From Fidelibacterota bacterium (GTDB lineage Bacteria > Marinisomatota > Marinisomatia > Marinisomatales > S15-B10): 64,000 bases of DNA. A program made the position numbers and the translations under genes. The notes below the pieces were generated by a model. It was not told the origin of the DNA and did no database searches. It saw only the letters and a list, made by a program, of their open reading frames with translations. Below, one piece after another: positions 37,139 to 46,405 of this stretch; the stretch's first letter is position 1, and each line of letters starts with the position of its first letter. Location of the stretch: contig PAYY01000007.1 in assembly GCA_002715465.1 (NCBI GenBank), positions 40,595-104,594 on the forward strand, given 5' to 3'.

Positions 37139-37174
37139 AAAATTCTTCCAGCTGAAGGAGGAATGTTATTTTAA

Positions 37175-38014
37175 ATGGAGTCCTCTAACAGAAACAATAA
37201 ATTAGCCACTAATTCTAGAACAGATAGATGGTGGTTTGAACCACTTTGGACGGGACTTGGCTTTCTTGCTTTTGTTACATACACCACGTGGTCGATGTTC
37301 CAAGCAGAATTTTATTGGTTTAGTGACAGCCAAGGAGGCTTTGGAGGGTATTTATCACCTTTTTATTCGCCACTGATTTTTATTAACCCAAGTGCTGCAG
37401 GATCTGCTTCTATTGATCATGCGTGGTTTGGATCATGGCCAACTTGGTGGCCAAAACTTATTCCTGCCTCACCAGCGATTCTTATTCTTATGGGACCATT
37501 ATCATTTCGAATGACTTGTTATTATTACAGAAAATTTTATTACCGTTCTTATTTTCTTTCTCCCCCAGCATGTTCTGTAGTTGGTATTCCTAGAAAAGAG
37601 TATAAAGGAGAAACGGGACTTTTGATTATTCAAAACCTTCACCGGTATACAATGTATATAGCCATAGTTTTCATAGTTATTCTAACCTATGACGCGATAA
37701 TGGCATTCTTTAGAAATGGCGATTTCGGTATAGGGGTCGGTTCAATTATTCTTATGATCAACCCCATTCTTCTTGCGGGATATACATTTGGTTGTCATGC
37801 ACTACGCCATTTGGCTGGTGGAAATAAAAATTGTTTTTCCTGCCCAAATGGAAAACAAAAGATACGTTACCGATTATGGAAAGGTATTTCATGGCTTAAT
37901 AGTCGTCATATGATGTGGGCATGGTTAAGCATGATTTGGGTAGCCTTGGCTGATATTTATATTAGAATGGTAGCTATGGGTAAGTGGATTGATTATAATA
38001 CTTGGAGTATGTAA
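37175..38014 (+). CDS. sdhC: Succinate dehydrogenase membrane subunit
   Basis: 279 residues with about five membrane helices. Seen: FEPLWTGLGFLAFVTYTTWSMFQ, a loop with two Cys-containing parts (ACSVVG and NCFSCPNGK), HRYTMYIAIVFIVILTYD, and FGCHALRHLAGG, whose His residues could bind heme or quinone. It is directly upstream of sdhA and sdhB, so it is the membrane anchor. The type is the longer single-anchor protein seen in several non-proteobacterial phyla. Heme number is not certain from sequence. Confidence 0.85.
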   Translation: MESSNRNNKLATNSRTDRWWFEPLWTGLGFLAFVTYTTWSMFQAEFYWFSDSQGGFGGYLSPFYSPLIFINPSAAGSASIDHAWFGSWPTWWPKLIPASPAILILMGPLSFRMTCYYYRKFYYRSYFLSPPACSVVGIPRKEYKGETGLLIIQNLHRYTMYIAIVFIVILTYDAIMAFFRNGDFGIGVGSIILMINPILLAGYTFGCHALRHLAGGNKNCFSCPNGKQKIRYRLWKGISWLNSRHMMWAWLSMIWVALADIYIRMVAMGKWIDYNTWSM

Positions 38015-38020
38015 AAAGAG

Positions 38021-39859
38021 ATGGATATCTCAGGAATAAAAATTATTGAACATGATGTTATTGTATTAGGTGCTGGTGGAGCTGGGCTACGGGCTGCTAT
38101 AGAATGTTCAAAACGAGGGCTTAGTACCGCTTTGGTTTGTAAATCTTTACTTGGGAAAGCCCATACAGTTATGGCTGAAGGGGGCGTTGCAGCAGCACTT
38201 GGAAATGTAGATTCACGGGATCATTGGAAAGTACATTTTAGAGATACAATGCGGGGAGGAAAATTTCTTAATGTTTGGAGAATGGCTGAGTTACATGCCA
38301 AACAAGCACCAGCACGTGTACGTGAGCTTGAAGAATGGGGAGCAGTGTTTGATAGAACTAATGTGGGGCTTATTAATCAAAGGAATTTTGGAGGACACCG
38401 CTATCCAAGATTAGCGCATGTGGGTGATAGAACTGGCCTTGAGATAATAAGAACTTTGCAAGACCATGGAATTCATCAAGGTATTGATGTGTATATGGAG
38501 TGTACAGGCCTTGACTTTTTAAAAGACGGACAAAAGCTTTCTGGTATGGTGGCTATGTGGAGAGAGACTGGACAATTTATTATTTTTAAAGTAAAAGCCG
38601 CTATTATTGCTACTGGTGGTGGTGGTAAAGCTTGGAAAATTACTTCTAATTCATGGGAATATACTGGAGATGGTTATGGAATGGCATATGAAGCAGGGGC
38701 GCAATTAATGGATATGGAATTTACTCAGTTTCATCCAACAGGTATGGTCTGGCCACCTTCAGTTAGGGGTACATTGGTTACAGAAAGTGTTCGAGGAGAA
38801 GGAGGTGTACTGTTAAATAGTGAAGGTAATAGATTTATGTTTGACAATATACCTGATCGTTTCGCATCAGAAACAGCTGACAGTGAAGAAGAAGCAGCAC
38901 GATGGCGTGCTGGAGATAAAAATGCGAGGCGACCGCCTGAATTACTTACTAGAGATGTAGTAGCCAGAGCTATACGAAAAGAAGTTAAAGCTGGAAGGGG
39001 TTCTCCACATGGCGGAGCTTTCTTAGATATAGCTTCTAAACGAACCTCTGAAGATATACAAAGAAAGTTGCCATCTATGTATCACCAGTTCAAAGTTTTA
39101 GCTGAATTAGACATTACTGTTGAATCGATGGAAGTCGGTCCAACTCTTCATTATTTTATGGGGGGTATACGAGTGGATGCTGATTCTCAGATGTCAATAG
39201 TTCCAGGGCTGTTTGCTTGCGGTGAATGTTCTGGTGGTATGCATGGAGCTAATAGATTAGGAGGAAATTCTCTTTCAGATCTTTTAGTGTTTGGAAAACT
39301 ATCTGGAGAAGGAGCTGCAAATTATATTGAAAAAATGGATTCAGCTCCGACTATTGATAATGACCAGATAAAATTAATTATTAGAAACGCTACTGATATA
39401 CTAAATCGAGATTCAGGACAAAATCCCTACCTTCTACATGAAGACCTACAAGAAGTTATGCAGAATAATGTGGGTATAGTGAGAACTAAAGAATTGTTAA
39501 CAAAAGGTCTTGATAAAATAGAGAAATTAAAGGAATCTTTAAAAAAAATAAAAGCCGATGGAGCATCTCAATTTAATCCTGGATGGCACGAAGCAATTGC
39601 TCTGCGTAATCTAATTATAACTTCAGAAGCTGTTGCGAAAGCTGCTCTTATGCGAGAAGAAAGTCGTGGTGCACATACTCGAGTAGATTATCCTGGAGAG
39701 CAAAGTGATTGGGTAAACTATAATATTATTTTAAAGAAACACAGTGATGGTTCTATGATTTGTGAAAAAATTCAACGCAAACTACCAGAAAAAGATTTAG
39801 AACGTATCGCAAACCTTACAATTGAGGAGGTTGAGGCAGAAGTTGCCTCTAACAAGTAA
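38021..39859 (+). CDS. sdhA: Succinate dehydrogenase/fumarate reductase flavoprotein subunit
   Basis: 612 residues. Seen: the dinucleotide fold GAGGAGLRAAIE, the covalent FAD His in KAHTVMAEGGVAAAL, the substrate-binding HPTG motif in FTQFHPTGMVWPP, ESVRGEGGVLLNSEGNRFM, and the C-terminal AHTRVDYP with an active-site Arg. It oxidises succinate, linking the TCA cycle to quinone. The first codons include HDVIVLGAGGAG. It overlaps the sdhB reading frame region. Confidence 0.97.
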   Translation: MDISGIKIIEHDVIVLGAGGAGLRAAIECSKRGLSTALVCKSLLGKAHTVMAEGGVAAALGNVDSRDHWKVHFRDTMRGGKFLNVWRMAELHAKQAPARVRELEEWGAVFDRTNVGLINQRNFGGHRYPRLAHVGDRTGLEIIRTLQDHGIHQGIDVYMECTGLDFLKDGQKLSGMVAMWRETGQFIIFKVKAAIIATGGGGKAWKITSNSWEYTGDGYGMAYEAGAQLMDMEFTQFHPTGMVWPPSVRGTLVTESVRGEGGVLLNSEGNRFMFDNIPDRFASETADSEEEAARWRAGDKNARRPPELLTRDVVARAIRKEVKAGRGSPHGGAFLDIASKRTSEDIQRKLPSMYHQFKVLAELDITVESMEVGPTLHYFMGGIRVDADSQMSIVPGLFACGECSGGMHGANRLGGNSLSDLLVFGKLSGEGAANYIEKMDSAPTIDNDQIKLIIRNATDILNRDSGQNPYLLHEDLQEVMQNNVGIVRTKELLTKGLDKIEKLKESLKKIKADGASQFNPGWHEAIALRNLIITSEAVAKAALMREESRGAHTRVDYPGEQSDWVNYNIILKKHSDGSMICEKIQRKLPEKDLERIANLTIEEVEAEVASNK

Positions 39860-39860
39860 G

Positions 39861-40613
39861 TTGGAAAAAAGAGAGTTTAAAATTTTTCGTGGCGACTCTT
39901 CTAATGGACAGATGATATCTTATAGTACTCAAGTTGATCAGGGAATGGTTGTGCTTGATGTTATTCATCGTATACAAGCAGACAGTGCAAACGATATGGC
40001 GGTAAGGTGGAATTGTAAGGCTGGTAAATGCGGATCTTGCAGTGTCGAAATTAATGGTAAGCCAAAACTAGCTTGTATGACTCGAATGAACGAGTATATT
40101 AATAACGAAACCATTTTTATTAGACCCATTCAAACATTTCCTATAATAAAAGATCTTGTGTCCGATGTTTCTTGGAATTATGAACAAAACAAAAAAATTG
40201 CACCATTTAAGCCAGATGAATCAAAGAAAGATAATAATGGCGATTATCGTATGATGCAGGAAGATGTGGACAGGATTCAAGAGTTCAGAAAATGTATTGA
40301 ATGTTATTTATGTCAGAATGTTTGCCATGTATTACGAGACCACCAGAAAAAAGATAAATTTGTGGGGCCTCGGTTTATGATTAGGCTTGCTGGATTAGAT
40401 ATGCATCCTTTAGACACAAAAGATCGGTTGCCTGAAGTTAAAAATGAATTTGGTTCAGGAATGTGCAATATTACTCGTTGTTGTACAGATGTTTGTCCTG
40501 AAAATATTCAAATTACAGATAATGGTATTATACCAATAAAAGAAAGAGTAGTAGATAAATATTACGATCCATTAAAATGGATTTTTCGACGTCTAAAGAG
40601 AATCTTTAAATAA
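39861..40613 (+). CDS. sdhB: Succinate dehydrogenase iron-sulfur subunit
   Basis: About 250 residues. Seen: 2Fe-2S ligands in WNCKAGKCGSCSVEINGKPKLAC, 4Fe-4S ligands in CIECYLCQNVCHV, and the 3Fe-4S cluster motif in CNITRCCTDVCPENI. Start codon is uncertain: TTG 39861 gives an N-terminus like typical SdhB (EKREFKIFRG), while TTG 39822 or 39843 inside sdhA is also open and follows GAGGAGG. The operon order is C-A-B. Confidence 0.94.
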   Translation: MEKREFKIFRGDSSNGQMISYSTQVDQGMVVLDVIHRIQADSANDMAVRWNCKAGKCGSCSVEINGKPKLACMTRMNEYINNETIFIRPIQTFPIIKDLVSDVSWNYEQNKKIAPFKPDESKKDNNGDYRMMQEDVDRIQEFRKCIECYLCQNVCHVLRDHQKKDKFVGPRFMIRLAGLDMHPLDTKDRLPEVKNEFGSGMCNITRCCTDVCPENIQITDNGIIPIKERVVDKYYDPLKWIFRRLKRIFK

Positions 40614-40683
40614 AATGGTCGTATTCAACTTTTTCAATATGGTATGCTATAGATAGTTAAAAATCGAATCAAAAAGATATGTT

Positions 40684-41994
40684 TTAACTATTACTTGTAT
40701 AGTCGGATAAAAATTGTTTCTGATCAAGCCATCGATCTTTGAGAAATTGTTTCACTTCTTTTCCAGATTTGCGATACAATTTTTGAGTTGAAAGAGAAAA
40801 AGGCCCTTCATTCAAAAAATGTTCAGCAAAAGGTTCAAGAAATTGACTTTCATCAAAAGTTGTAAGCCCATCTATAGCTAGTAATAGAATCTTTTCGCAT
40901 AAGTCTCTAATTTTTATTCCATCAAATATACTTTGATTAAAATTTAAAGAGGAAGCCGTAGTATTTAGAATGTTTCGTTTTGAAATTGACCAGTTTTTGC
41001 AAATTGAAAAAATATCATCTAATATTTTTGTAGATCTCAATAATCCTTTAAAAAAAGCGGCTGGTACAATTTCGTAGCCAAATGGCAAACGATCAGCTCC
41101 TCTAATTTCTAAAATATGTTTGAATCTTACTTGAGTAAAAATTTGACGTAGTGCAATCATTACATCAGAAGTTTTTATTTTGCGATGAGAGGCTATCAAA
41201 CTAAGCCATTGTTCGATATTTCCGGGGAAAGTACTTACAGCACCATCTTGTTCGCATATGAAAATAGTAGGAGTTTTAAGAACATAATCACTATAATCAT
41301 CAATCATTGATTTAATATTTGAAATATTATGATCAAAAAGACAATTGCTTCTATCTGGATCTGTATTTCTCCAAACAATTTCTCTAATATTATTGAGTCC
41401 AGAAGGAATTCCTCTAAAAAAAGGTGCATTAGAAAATATGAGCGCTGTTATAGGATGAAGACAGTCTGCTACAAAAGCCATTTTTGATGCTAATTCTAAA
41501 GATGTATAATCTAAGTTTATTTGAATACTAGCAGAATTAAGCATCATTTCATGACCAAGTGTTCCTGTCTCGCAAAAATATTTATGCATTAATTCATATT
41601 TTTTTTCTTTAATTATTTTTATCTCATTAGAATGTTGTATTGGTTCTATAGCGAAATCTGATAAAATAAGATTTTGTTCTTCAGCAACAATTAAGAGATT
41701 CTTAATATATTGTTTTACCTCATTATCTAACCATTTAAGTTGGGCATAAGGTTGAGAGCCACATTCTATTTGTCCCCCAGGTTCAATTGTTAATGAAGGA
41801 TTTTTATCATTATAAGAATTTATTTGATCAATACGTGCAATCAAATCAGGAGTGGAAAAAACTTGCCCAGTATTTGCTGGCAAGCGAATGAAATTTTTAT
41901 CATAAATGATATTTTCAATCTCCGCACCTATAGAAAGGTCATTAGCCCTCCGTAATTTGGAAGAAAATGTTTTGAATAAAGCCTCTTTGACCAT
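40684..41994 (-). CDS. Glutamate-cysteine ligase, GCS2 type
   Basis: 436 residues. Seen: the nucleotide/glutamate-binding IGAEIEN early in the protein, LTIEPGGQIECGSQP, ETGTLGHEMMLNSASIQINLDY, and FSNAPFFRGIPSGLNNIREIVWRNTDPDR. These match the alphaproteobacterial/plant-type GCS2 family, which makes gamma-glutamylcysteine. No glutathione synthetase (gshB) is adjacent, so the final thiol could be glutathione or gamma-Glu-Cys itself. It is convergent with sdhB and starts with ATG 41994. Confidence 0.88.
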   Translation of the reverse strand: MVKEALFKTFSSKLRRANDLSIGAEIENIIYDKNFIRLPANTGQVFSTPDLIARIDQINSYNDKNPSLTIEPGGQIECGSQPYAQLKWLDNEVKQYIKNLLIVAEEQNLILSDFAIEPIQHSNEIKIIKEKKYELMHKYFCETGTLGHEMMLNSASIQINLDYTSLELASKMAFVADCLHPITALIFSNAPFFRGIPSGLNNIREIVWRNTDPDRSNCLFDHNISNIKSMIDDYSDYVLKTPTIFICEQDGAVSTFPGNIEQWLSLIASHRKIKTSDVMIALRQIFTQVRFKHILEIRGADRLPFGYEIVPAAFFKGLLRSTKILDDIFSICKNWSISKRNILNTTASSLNFNQSIFDGIKIRDLCEKILLLAIDGLTTFDESQFLEPFAEHFLNEGPFSLSTQKLYRKSGKEVKQFLKDRWLDQKQFLSDYTSNS

Positions 41995-42093
41995 TAAAGA
42001 ATTAATATGATGATATAGCGGAAACCAATGTTTGTAATGAATATTTATGAATTATAGAGCTCAAGAATACGGCCTTTTTTTTATTTATAAAAT

Positions 42094-42121
42094 AAAGAAA
42101 CCGCCTATGGGCGGTTTCTTT
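42094..42121 (-). terminator. Rho-independent terminator after nuoB
   Basis: AAAGAAACCGCC (42094-42105) pairs with GGCGGTTTCTTT (42110-42121): a perfect 12-bp stem with a four-base loop. Read on the minus strand it is followed by a T-rich stretch. It lies 34 bases downstream of the nuoB stop, so it ends that two-gene unit. Confidence 0.85.
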
Positions 42122-42155
42122 ATAGAGATCCTCTCTTTTTTGCGAGGAAGGGGTA

Positions 42156-42719
42156 TCAGGTGTCGATAGTGACTTTTTTTTCTTTATCAGAAACTTTTTT
42201 AGTAAATAAGTCTCTAATATTTTTGGAAATAGTATCTTGAACAGGAGTTTCATTAAGAATTTGCTCCTGAAGTTTTAATAAACCTTCAATTAATGCTTCT
42301 GGTCTGGGTGGGCATCCTGGGACATAAACATCCACCGGAACAACAAGGTCTACACCTTTTAATACATGATAACCGTATTGCCAATAAGGCCCTCCACTAG
42401 TGGCACAACTTCCCATGGATACCACATATTTGGGATCAGCCATCTGCTCATACAATTTTTTAACTCTAGTTGCCATTTTTAAAGTAACTGTTCCTGCGAC
42501 AATCATTACATCTGCTTGTCTGGGAGAGGAGCGTGGCATCATACCAATACGTTCTAAATCATGCCGAGATGCAGCTGTTGCCATCATCTCTATTGCACAG
42601 CAAGCAAGACCAAATTGAAAGTACCAAGGGGATGTTGCTCTAGCCCAGTTTACAAGTTTATTTAACGGAGCAACAATTATATCACCTAAACCTGTTTTTT
42701 CATCTTTGTTGTTAATCAT
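42156..42719 (-). CDS. nuoB: NADH-quinone oxidoreductase subunit B
   Basis: 187 residues. Seen: N2-cluster ligands in [31 protein letters not shown] and [14 protein letters not shown], and the surrounding NuoB blocks. It carries the terminal 4Fe-4S cluster N2 of complex I. The ~25 residues at the C-terminus (ending VTIDT) are an extension. It is not followed by nuoC or nuoD; a terminator follows, and upstream is a small Cys-protein gene rather than nuoA. It is therefore separated from the rest of a complex I operon, if one exists. Confidence 0.95.
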   Translation of the reverse strand: MINNKDEKTGLGDIIVAPLNKLVNWARATSPWYFQFGLACCAIEMMATAASRHDLERIGMMPRSSPRQADVMIVAGTVTLKMATRVKKLYEQMADPKYVVSMGSCATSGGPYWQYGYHVLKGVDLVVPVDVYVPGCPPRPEALIEGLLKLQEQILNETPVQDTISKNIRDLFTKKVSDKEKKVTIDT

Positions 42720-42721
42720 AA

Positions 42722-42979
42722 TTAATCTTTTATTTGTTTTGTAGCCAAATAGATTGGTTTATTACCCATAAAATCATGATGCGGTAGTATAGCATAACCT
42801 TGTTGATTTCGTGTTGGACAAGTAGAGCAGGAGGCTGAACCGTTGGAGCGATGCCTCACAATATCAAGAATTTTTTTGTCGGTTTCATCGGCTCCTGCCA
42901 CCAATTCTTCATCTGTTTCAATATACCAACGTAGAGTAACTAAATATCGATACGATTTTTTCTCATCTTCTGCACTCAT
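42722..42979 (-). CDS. Small CxxC protein upstream of nuoB, unknown
   Basis: 85 residues, cytosolic. Seen: [15 protein letters not shown] with a CxxC pair near residues 51-54, and HHDFMG near the end. RBS AAGGAAA lies seven bases before ATG 42979. It ends two bases before nuoB, so the two are co-transcribed. I do not recognise a family; a metal-site or assembly role with NuoB is only a guess. Confidence 0.6.
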   Translation of the reverse strand: MSAEDEKKSYRYLVTLRWYIETDEELVAGADETDKKILDIVRHRSNGSASCSTCPTRNQQGYAILPHHDFMGNKPIYLATKQIKD

Positions 42980-43168
42980 TAGGGTTTCCTTGGATTAATT
43001 GCTTCACTTTTTACAATACAAAATTTATGCAAAGACCTTGATTTCACAAATCTCTTTCATTGCAAATCGGGTTTTTTATAAAAGGTAAAAAAGATCAATA
43101 TAAATTTTCCATTCTTGACTAGATAATACTCGCAGTTTAATTTAGATTTAAATTAAAAAGTTGCCATT

Positions 43169-43712
43169 ATGCCAAAATCAAAGAAAAGACTTCCAGATAT
43201 ATCTCAAAAAAGCAATAGAAAATCAATTTTAAATGATCCGAATTTGAACAAAGGAACAGCTTTTACTGAAGAAGAACGAAACATTCTTAATTTAAAAGGA
43301 CTCCTTCCACCAAAAGTTTGTAGCCAAAAAGAACAAATAATGAGAGTTTTAAATAATCTTCGTTCAAAGCCTAATGATCTTGAAAAGTATATTTTTCTTA
43401 TTGGATTGCAAAATAGGAATGAAACTTTATTTTATAAAACTCTTATTGATAATATTGAAGAATTAATGCCAATTATTTATACTCCAACTGTTGGGAAAGC
43501 ATGTCAAAAATATGGACATATTTTTAGAAGACCTAGAGGGTTATATATTACTTCAAAGGACAAAGGTAAGATTGTTGATATTTTAACTAATTGGTATTGA
43601 AGTTGCAAAAGAAGCCTATAGATCTATGATCACGTTACAAGAGAAGCCTAAAAATATACATGCTGATATTGAAAGTATGATATATACACCAAATTATATA
43701 TCCTATTCCTAA
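43169..43712 (+). pseudogene. NAD-malic enzyme, internal deletion relic
   Basis: The first ~140 codons (43169-43600) are a normal malic-enzyme N-terminus: FTEEERNILNLKGLLPPKV, RNETLFYKTLIDN, MPIIYTPTVGKACQKYGHIFR, RPRGLYIT. They run into NWY and a TGA. In the next frame the sequence continues with GIEVAKEAYRSMI, ADIESMIYTPNYISYS and TAA at 43710-43712, which matches the C-terminal end of malic enzymes (about 40 residues). The whole NAD-binding and catalytic middle, roughly 370 residues of the usual ~550, is missing, and the two parts are joined out of frame near 43585-43600. It cannot be catalytic. A cryptic short peptide may still be made from the first part. Confidence 0.8.
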
Positions 43713-43732
43713 TAAGTATTATATAGTATAAA

Positions 43733-44737
43733 TCAATCCACTGTTTTTTTTGATCTGAATTCGTCTCTTAGTTTAATTGCTTTGTCAAAAGCTTTTTCAG
43801 GCACCATATCACCACGGATATATGGATAGACAGTTTTAACAAGCTCTCTCCATTCTTTTAATTCATCCTCAGATACCTCATGAGAAATAAGACCATATTC
43901 TTCCATTACTTCTATTGCTTTATTATCAAGTTCGCGAATTTCATTTGTTAATTCAATTTCCGCTTTTTTTGATGCATTAATAATTAAAGTTTGAATTTCG
44001 GGCGCTATCTGGTCCCAAAGTTTTTTTTGCATGATGGTTCCACCCATCAAAGGTGCCCACCTCATATTAGCCATATGTTTTGCCCCTGCAAACCATTGTC
44101 CCCCAAGCGCCAGAAGAGGTGTCGTGTTAAATGCTGTAACCATGCCTGTTTGTAAAGCAACAAGGAGATCTGTGGCAGCAAGTGGTACAGGAGAAAAACC
44201 TAGATTTTCATGCATTGTCATATCTGATCCTTCATCTGCCCAAACAAATAATTTGTGTTTTTTTAAATCGTTAGGAATACGTATTGGTGATTTTGCAAAG
44301 TACCGAACCCAGCCAACCTCTCCCCAGTGGAGAAAAACATAACCTTTTTTTTCAAGTTTTTCTATAAGATCCGGTGTCATTTTTTCTCGAACATAATCTT
44401 TTTCTTCATCAGAATTATATAACATGGGAATGTGAGAAATTGCTGTGAATTCAGGAACAATATACGCAAGCCCTCCCGTTGATAATGTTGCTGCGTTTAA
44501 CTGTCCAATTCGCATCTTACGAATAACCGCTGATTCGTCACCAGCAACTCCACCAGGATAAACAGTTAATTTTACCTGTCCTGCAGATTTGTCACGCCAG
44601 TTTTGTCCCATTTCTCTAAGTCTTAAATCCCAAGGAGAGCCGTGTGCAGCGAGTGTAGCAAGTTTTATATTAACTTTTTTTGCATTTATGGGTAAACATA
44701 AAAAAGCAGTGAAAACAATTATTATAGTTTTAATCAT
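43733..44737 (-). CDS. TRAP transporter substrate-binding protein, DctP family
   Basis: 334 residues from ATG 44737, which begins a clear signal peptide (IKTIIIVFTAFLCLPINA). Seen: KLATLAAHGSPWDLRLREMG, GGVAGDESAVIRKMRIGQLNA, and the TRAP region LQTGMVTAFNTTP. A longer in-frame start to 44863 has no signal-peptide logic. It would bind a carboxylic acid or similar solute in the periplasm. The DctQ and DctM membrane subunits are not adjacent, so it is an orphan, or its partners are elsewhere. Confidence 0.88.
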   Translation of the reverse strand: MIKTIIIVFTAFLCLPINAKKVNIKLATLAAHGSPWDLRLREMGQNWRDKSAGQVKLTVYPGGVAGDESAVIRKMRIGQLNAATLSTGGLAYIVPEFTAISHIPMLYNSDEEKDYVREKMTPDLIEKLEKKGYVFLHWGEVGWVRYFAKSPIRIPNDLKKHKLFVWADEGSDMTMHENLGFSPVPLAATDLLVALQTGMVTAFNTTPLLALGGQWFAGAKHMANMRWAPLMGGTIMQKKLWDQIAPEIQTLIINASKKAEIELTNEIRELDNKAIEVMEEYGLISHEVSEDELKEWRELVKTVYPYIRGDMVPEKAFDKAIKLRDEFRSKKTVD

Positions 44738-44867
44738 TGCATGAAAGTTAAGATAAGCTAGTCTAAAGGAAAAATTAAGTATTGAAAATAAAACTAGGAC
44801 TATATAAAGGTAGTGGTGAAAATCTTCAGTACAATTATATTGTCTAGGCTTAACCATTAGCAATGAT

Positions 44868-45761
44868 ATGACTACAGGTAAAATTATTATATTAGTTAAT
44901 CCTCAAGGAGGTAACAAAAAAGGCCCTAAAATAGTTCGTGATGTTGTTCCTATATTAGAAAATTCAAATATTAAGTTTGAAATTATTCAAACGGAATATA
45001 AAGGACATGCCGAAAAATTATCACAAGAATTAGATTTGGAAGAAGTGTGTGGTCTATGTCAAATTGGTGGGGATGGTACATTTCATGAACTAGTAAATGG
45101 CCTTTTATCGAGGGAAGATGGGAAGAAAGTCCCCTTGGGTTATATCCCCGGAGGAACTGGAAATTCATTTATGTATGACTTGGAGTGTCTTGAGCCACTT
45201 GAGGCCATTAAGCGAATTATAAAAGGTGAAACAAAACAAATTGATGTAGTTGAAGTAATGATGCCAAATGAAAAAATATTTTGTATAAATATTGTAGGCT
45301 GGGGAATGGTAACAGATATAAATATTGCTGCTGAAAAGTTGAGGTGGATGAAAGGACAGAGATATAATATCATGACAGTACTTCATGCTTTAAAATTAAA
45401 AAAGCGATCAGCACAAATATTGATTGATGATCAAGAAATAAATGGCAAATTCCTTTTTGCAATAGCTTGTAATACAAAACATACTGGACGTGGAATGAAA
45501 ATGGCACCAAAATCGGAACTTAATGATGGGTTAATCGATTTAATTCTTGTTAGGAATGCTAGCAGAATTAAACTCTTACAAATGTTCCCCAAAATATTTG
45601 ATGGGTCTCATATTGAAGACCCTATTGTTGAGTACTATCAAGTAAAATCATTTTCAATTATGCCATCGGATGATGAGTTTTTGAATTTGGATGGTGAACT
45701 AAAAGGAAAAACCCCTTTTTCTGCAAAAGTTATTCCTTCTGCGATTTCAGTATTTATTTAA
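44868..45761 (+). CDS. Diacylglycerol/sphingosine kinase-like lipid kinase
   Basis: 297 residues. Seen: ILVNPQGGNKKGPK, the nucleotide motif GGDGTFHELVNGLL near residue 66, GYIPGGTGNSF, and DGLIDLILVR with FLNLDGEL in the C-terminal beta domain. Matches the YegS/DagK/LCB5 family, which phosphorylates lipid hydroxyls. Cytosolic face. It is divergent from the TRAP protein and overlaps the next gene by one base. Confidence 0.88.
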   Translation: MTTGKIIILVNPQGGNKKGPKIVRDVVPILENSNIKFEIIQTEYKGHAEKLSQELDLEEVCGLCQIGGDGTFHELVNGLLSREDGKKVPLGYIPGGTGNSFMYDLECLEPLEAIKRIIKGETKQIDVVEVMMPNEKIFCINIVGWGMVTDINIAAEKLRWMKGQRYNIMTVLHALKLKKRSAQILIDDQEINGKFLFAIACNTKHTGRGMKMAPKSELNDGLIDLILVRNASRIKLLQMFPKIFDGSHIEDPIVEYYQVKSFSIMPSDDEFLNLDGELKGKTPFSAKVIPSAISVFI

Positions 45762-46405
45762 TGAAGATAAACAGAATACTACTATTAACAGGACTTTTTG
45801 TATTAGAAAGTGACATCTTATGCCAAACTTGGGAAGTTGTGCTGACTTCCGGCGACACTACAAGAGACCTTTCTTTCATAGAACTTCAAGGAGAAGTATT
45901 AATTGCTACAAGAAAAGGAAAAACTTTTTCAAATTTACAAACTATTGACATAAAACAAATTTATCAACTTAGATATTTGAAGAAGGAAAAAATTAGACCC
46001 TCTATAAAAACACAATTAGTAGGAATTGTTGGACATTCATTTGTTGGATATGCTGTTGGATATATGATGGGGAATATAGTGCTATGGTGGTTTTCATATG
46101 AAGATGTTGGTTCGTTAAAACTTTTAGGTCCACTACCTGAAGATATTAATAGCGGTCAAAAGCTAATTTTTGATATAGCAACTAATATTTCTTTTTTAAT
46201 CGGTCTTTCTAGTGGTTATGACTGGAAAACAGAGGTTATGAAGGAAGAAAAAAATTATGATTTGACAAACCTTTCTGATAGTGAAAGAAGAGAATTTGTG
46301 CAATCAATAATTTGGCCTACACAATCTAATTGGATTAATGGAATATTTAAGAAGAATGTCAAGCGCCTGAAACAGCTAATAAAAAAAGATAGTTTACTTA
46401 ATTAG
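45761..46405 (+). CDS. Exported or membrane protein of unknown function
   Basis: 214 residues. Seen: an N-terminal hydrophobic signal (RILLLTGLFVLESDILC), a beta-rich segment like an SH3/Sm-type barrel (WEVVLTSGDTTRDLSFIELQGEVLIAT, then IDIKQIYQLRYL), a hydrophobic stretch near residues 85-115 (VGIVGHSFVGYAVGYMMGNIVLWWF), and a helical C-terminus. I recognise no family. It overlaps the lipid kinase by one base and is co-directional with it. Confidence 0.6.
   Translation: MKINRILLLTGLFVLESDILCQTWEVVLTSGDTTRDLSFIELQGEVLIATRKGKTFSNLQTIDIKQIYQLRYLKKEKIRPSIKTQLVGIVGHSFVGYAVGYMMGNIVLWWFSYEDVGSLKLLGPLPEDINSGQKLIFDIATNISFLIGLSSGYDWKTEVMKEEKNYDLTNLSDSERREFVQSIIWPTQSNWINGIFKKNVKRLKQLIKKDSLLN

Noticed and set aside
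42002..42253. An 83-codon minus-strand frame overlapping the nuoB end
   Set aside because: It is read out of frame through the nuoB C-terminus and across the strong terminator hairpin, and has no family features.
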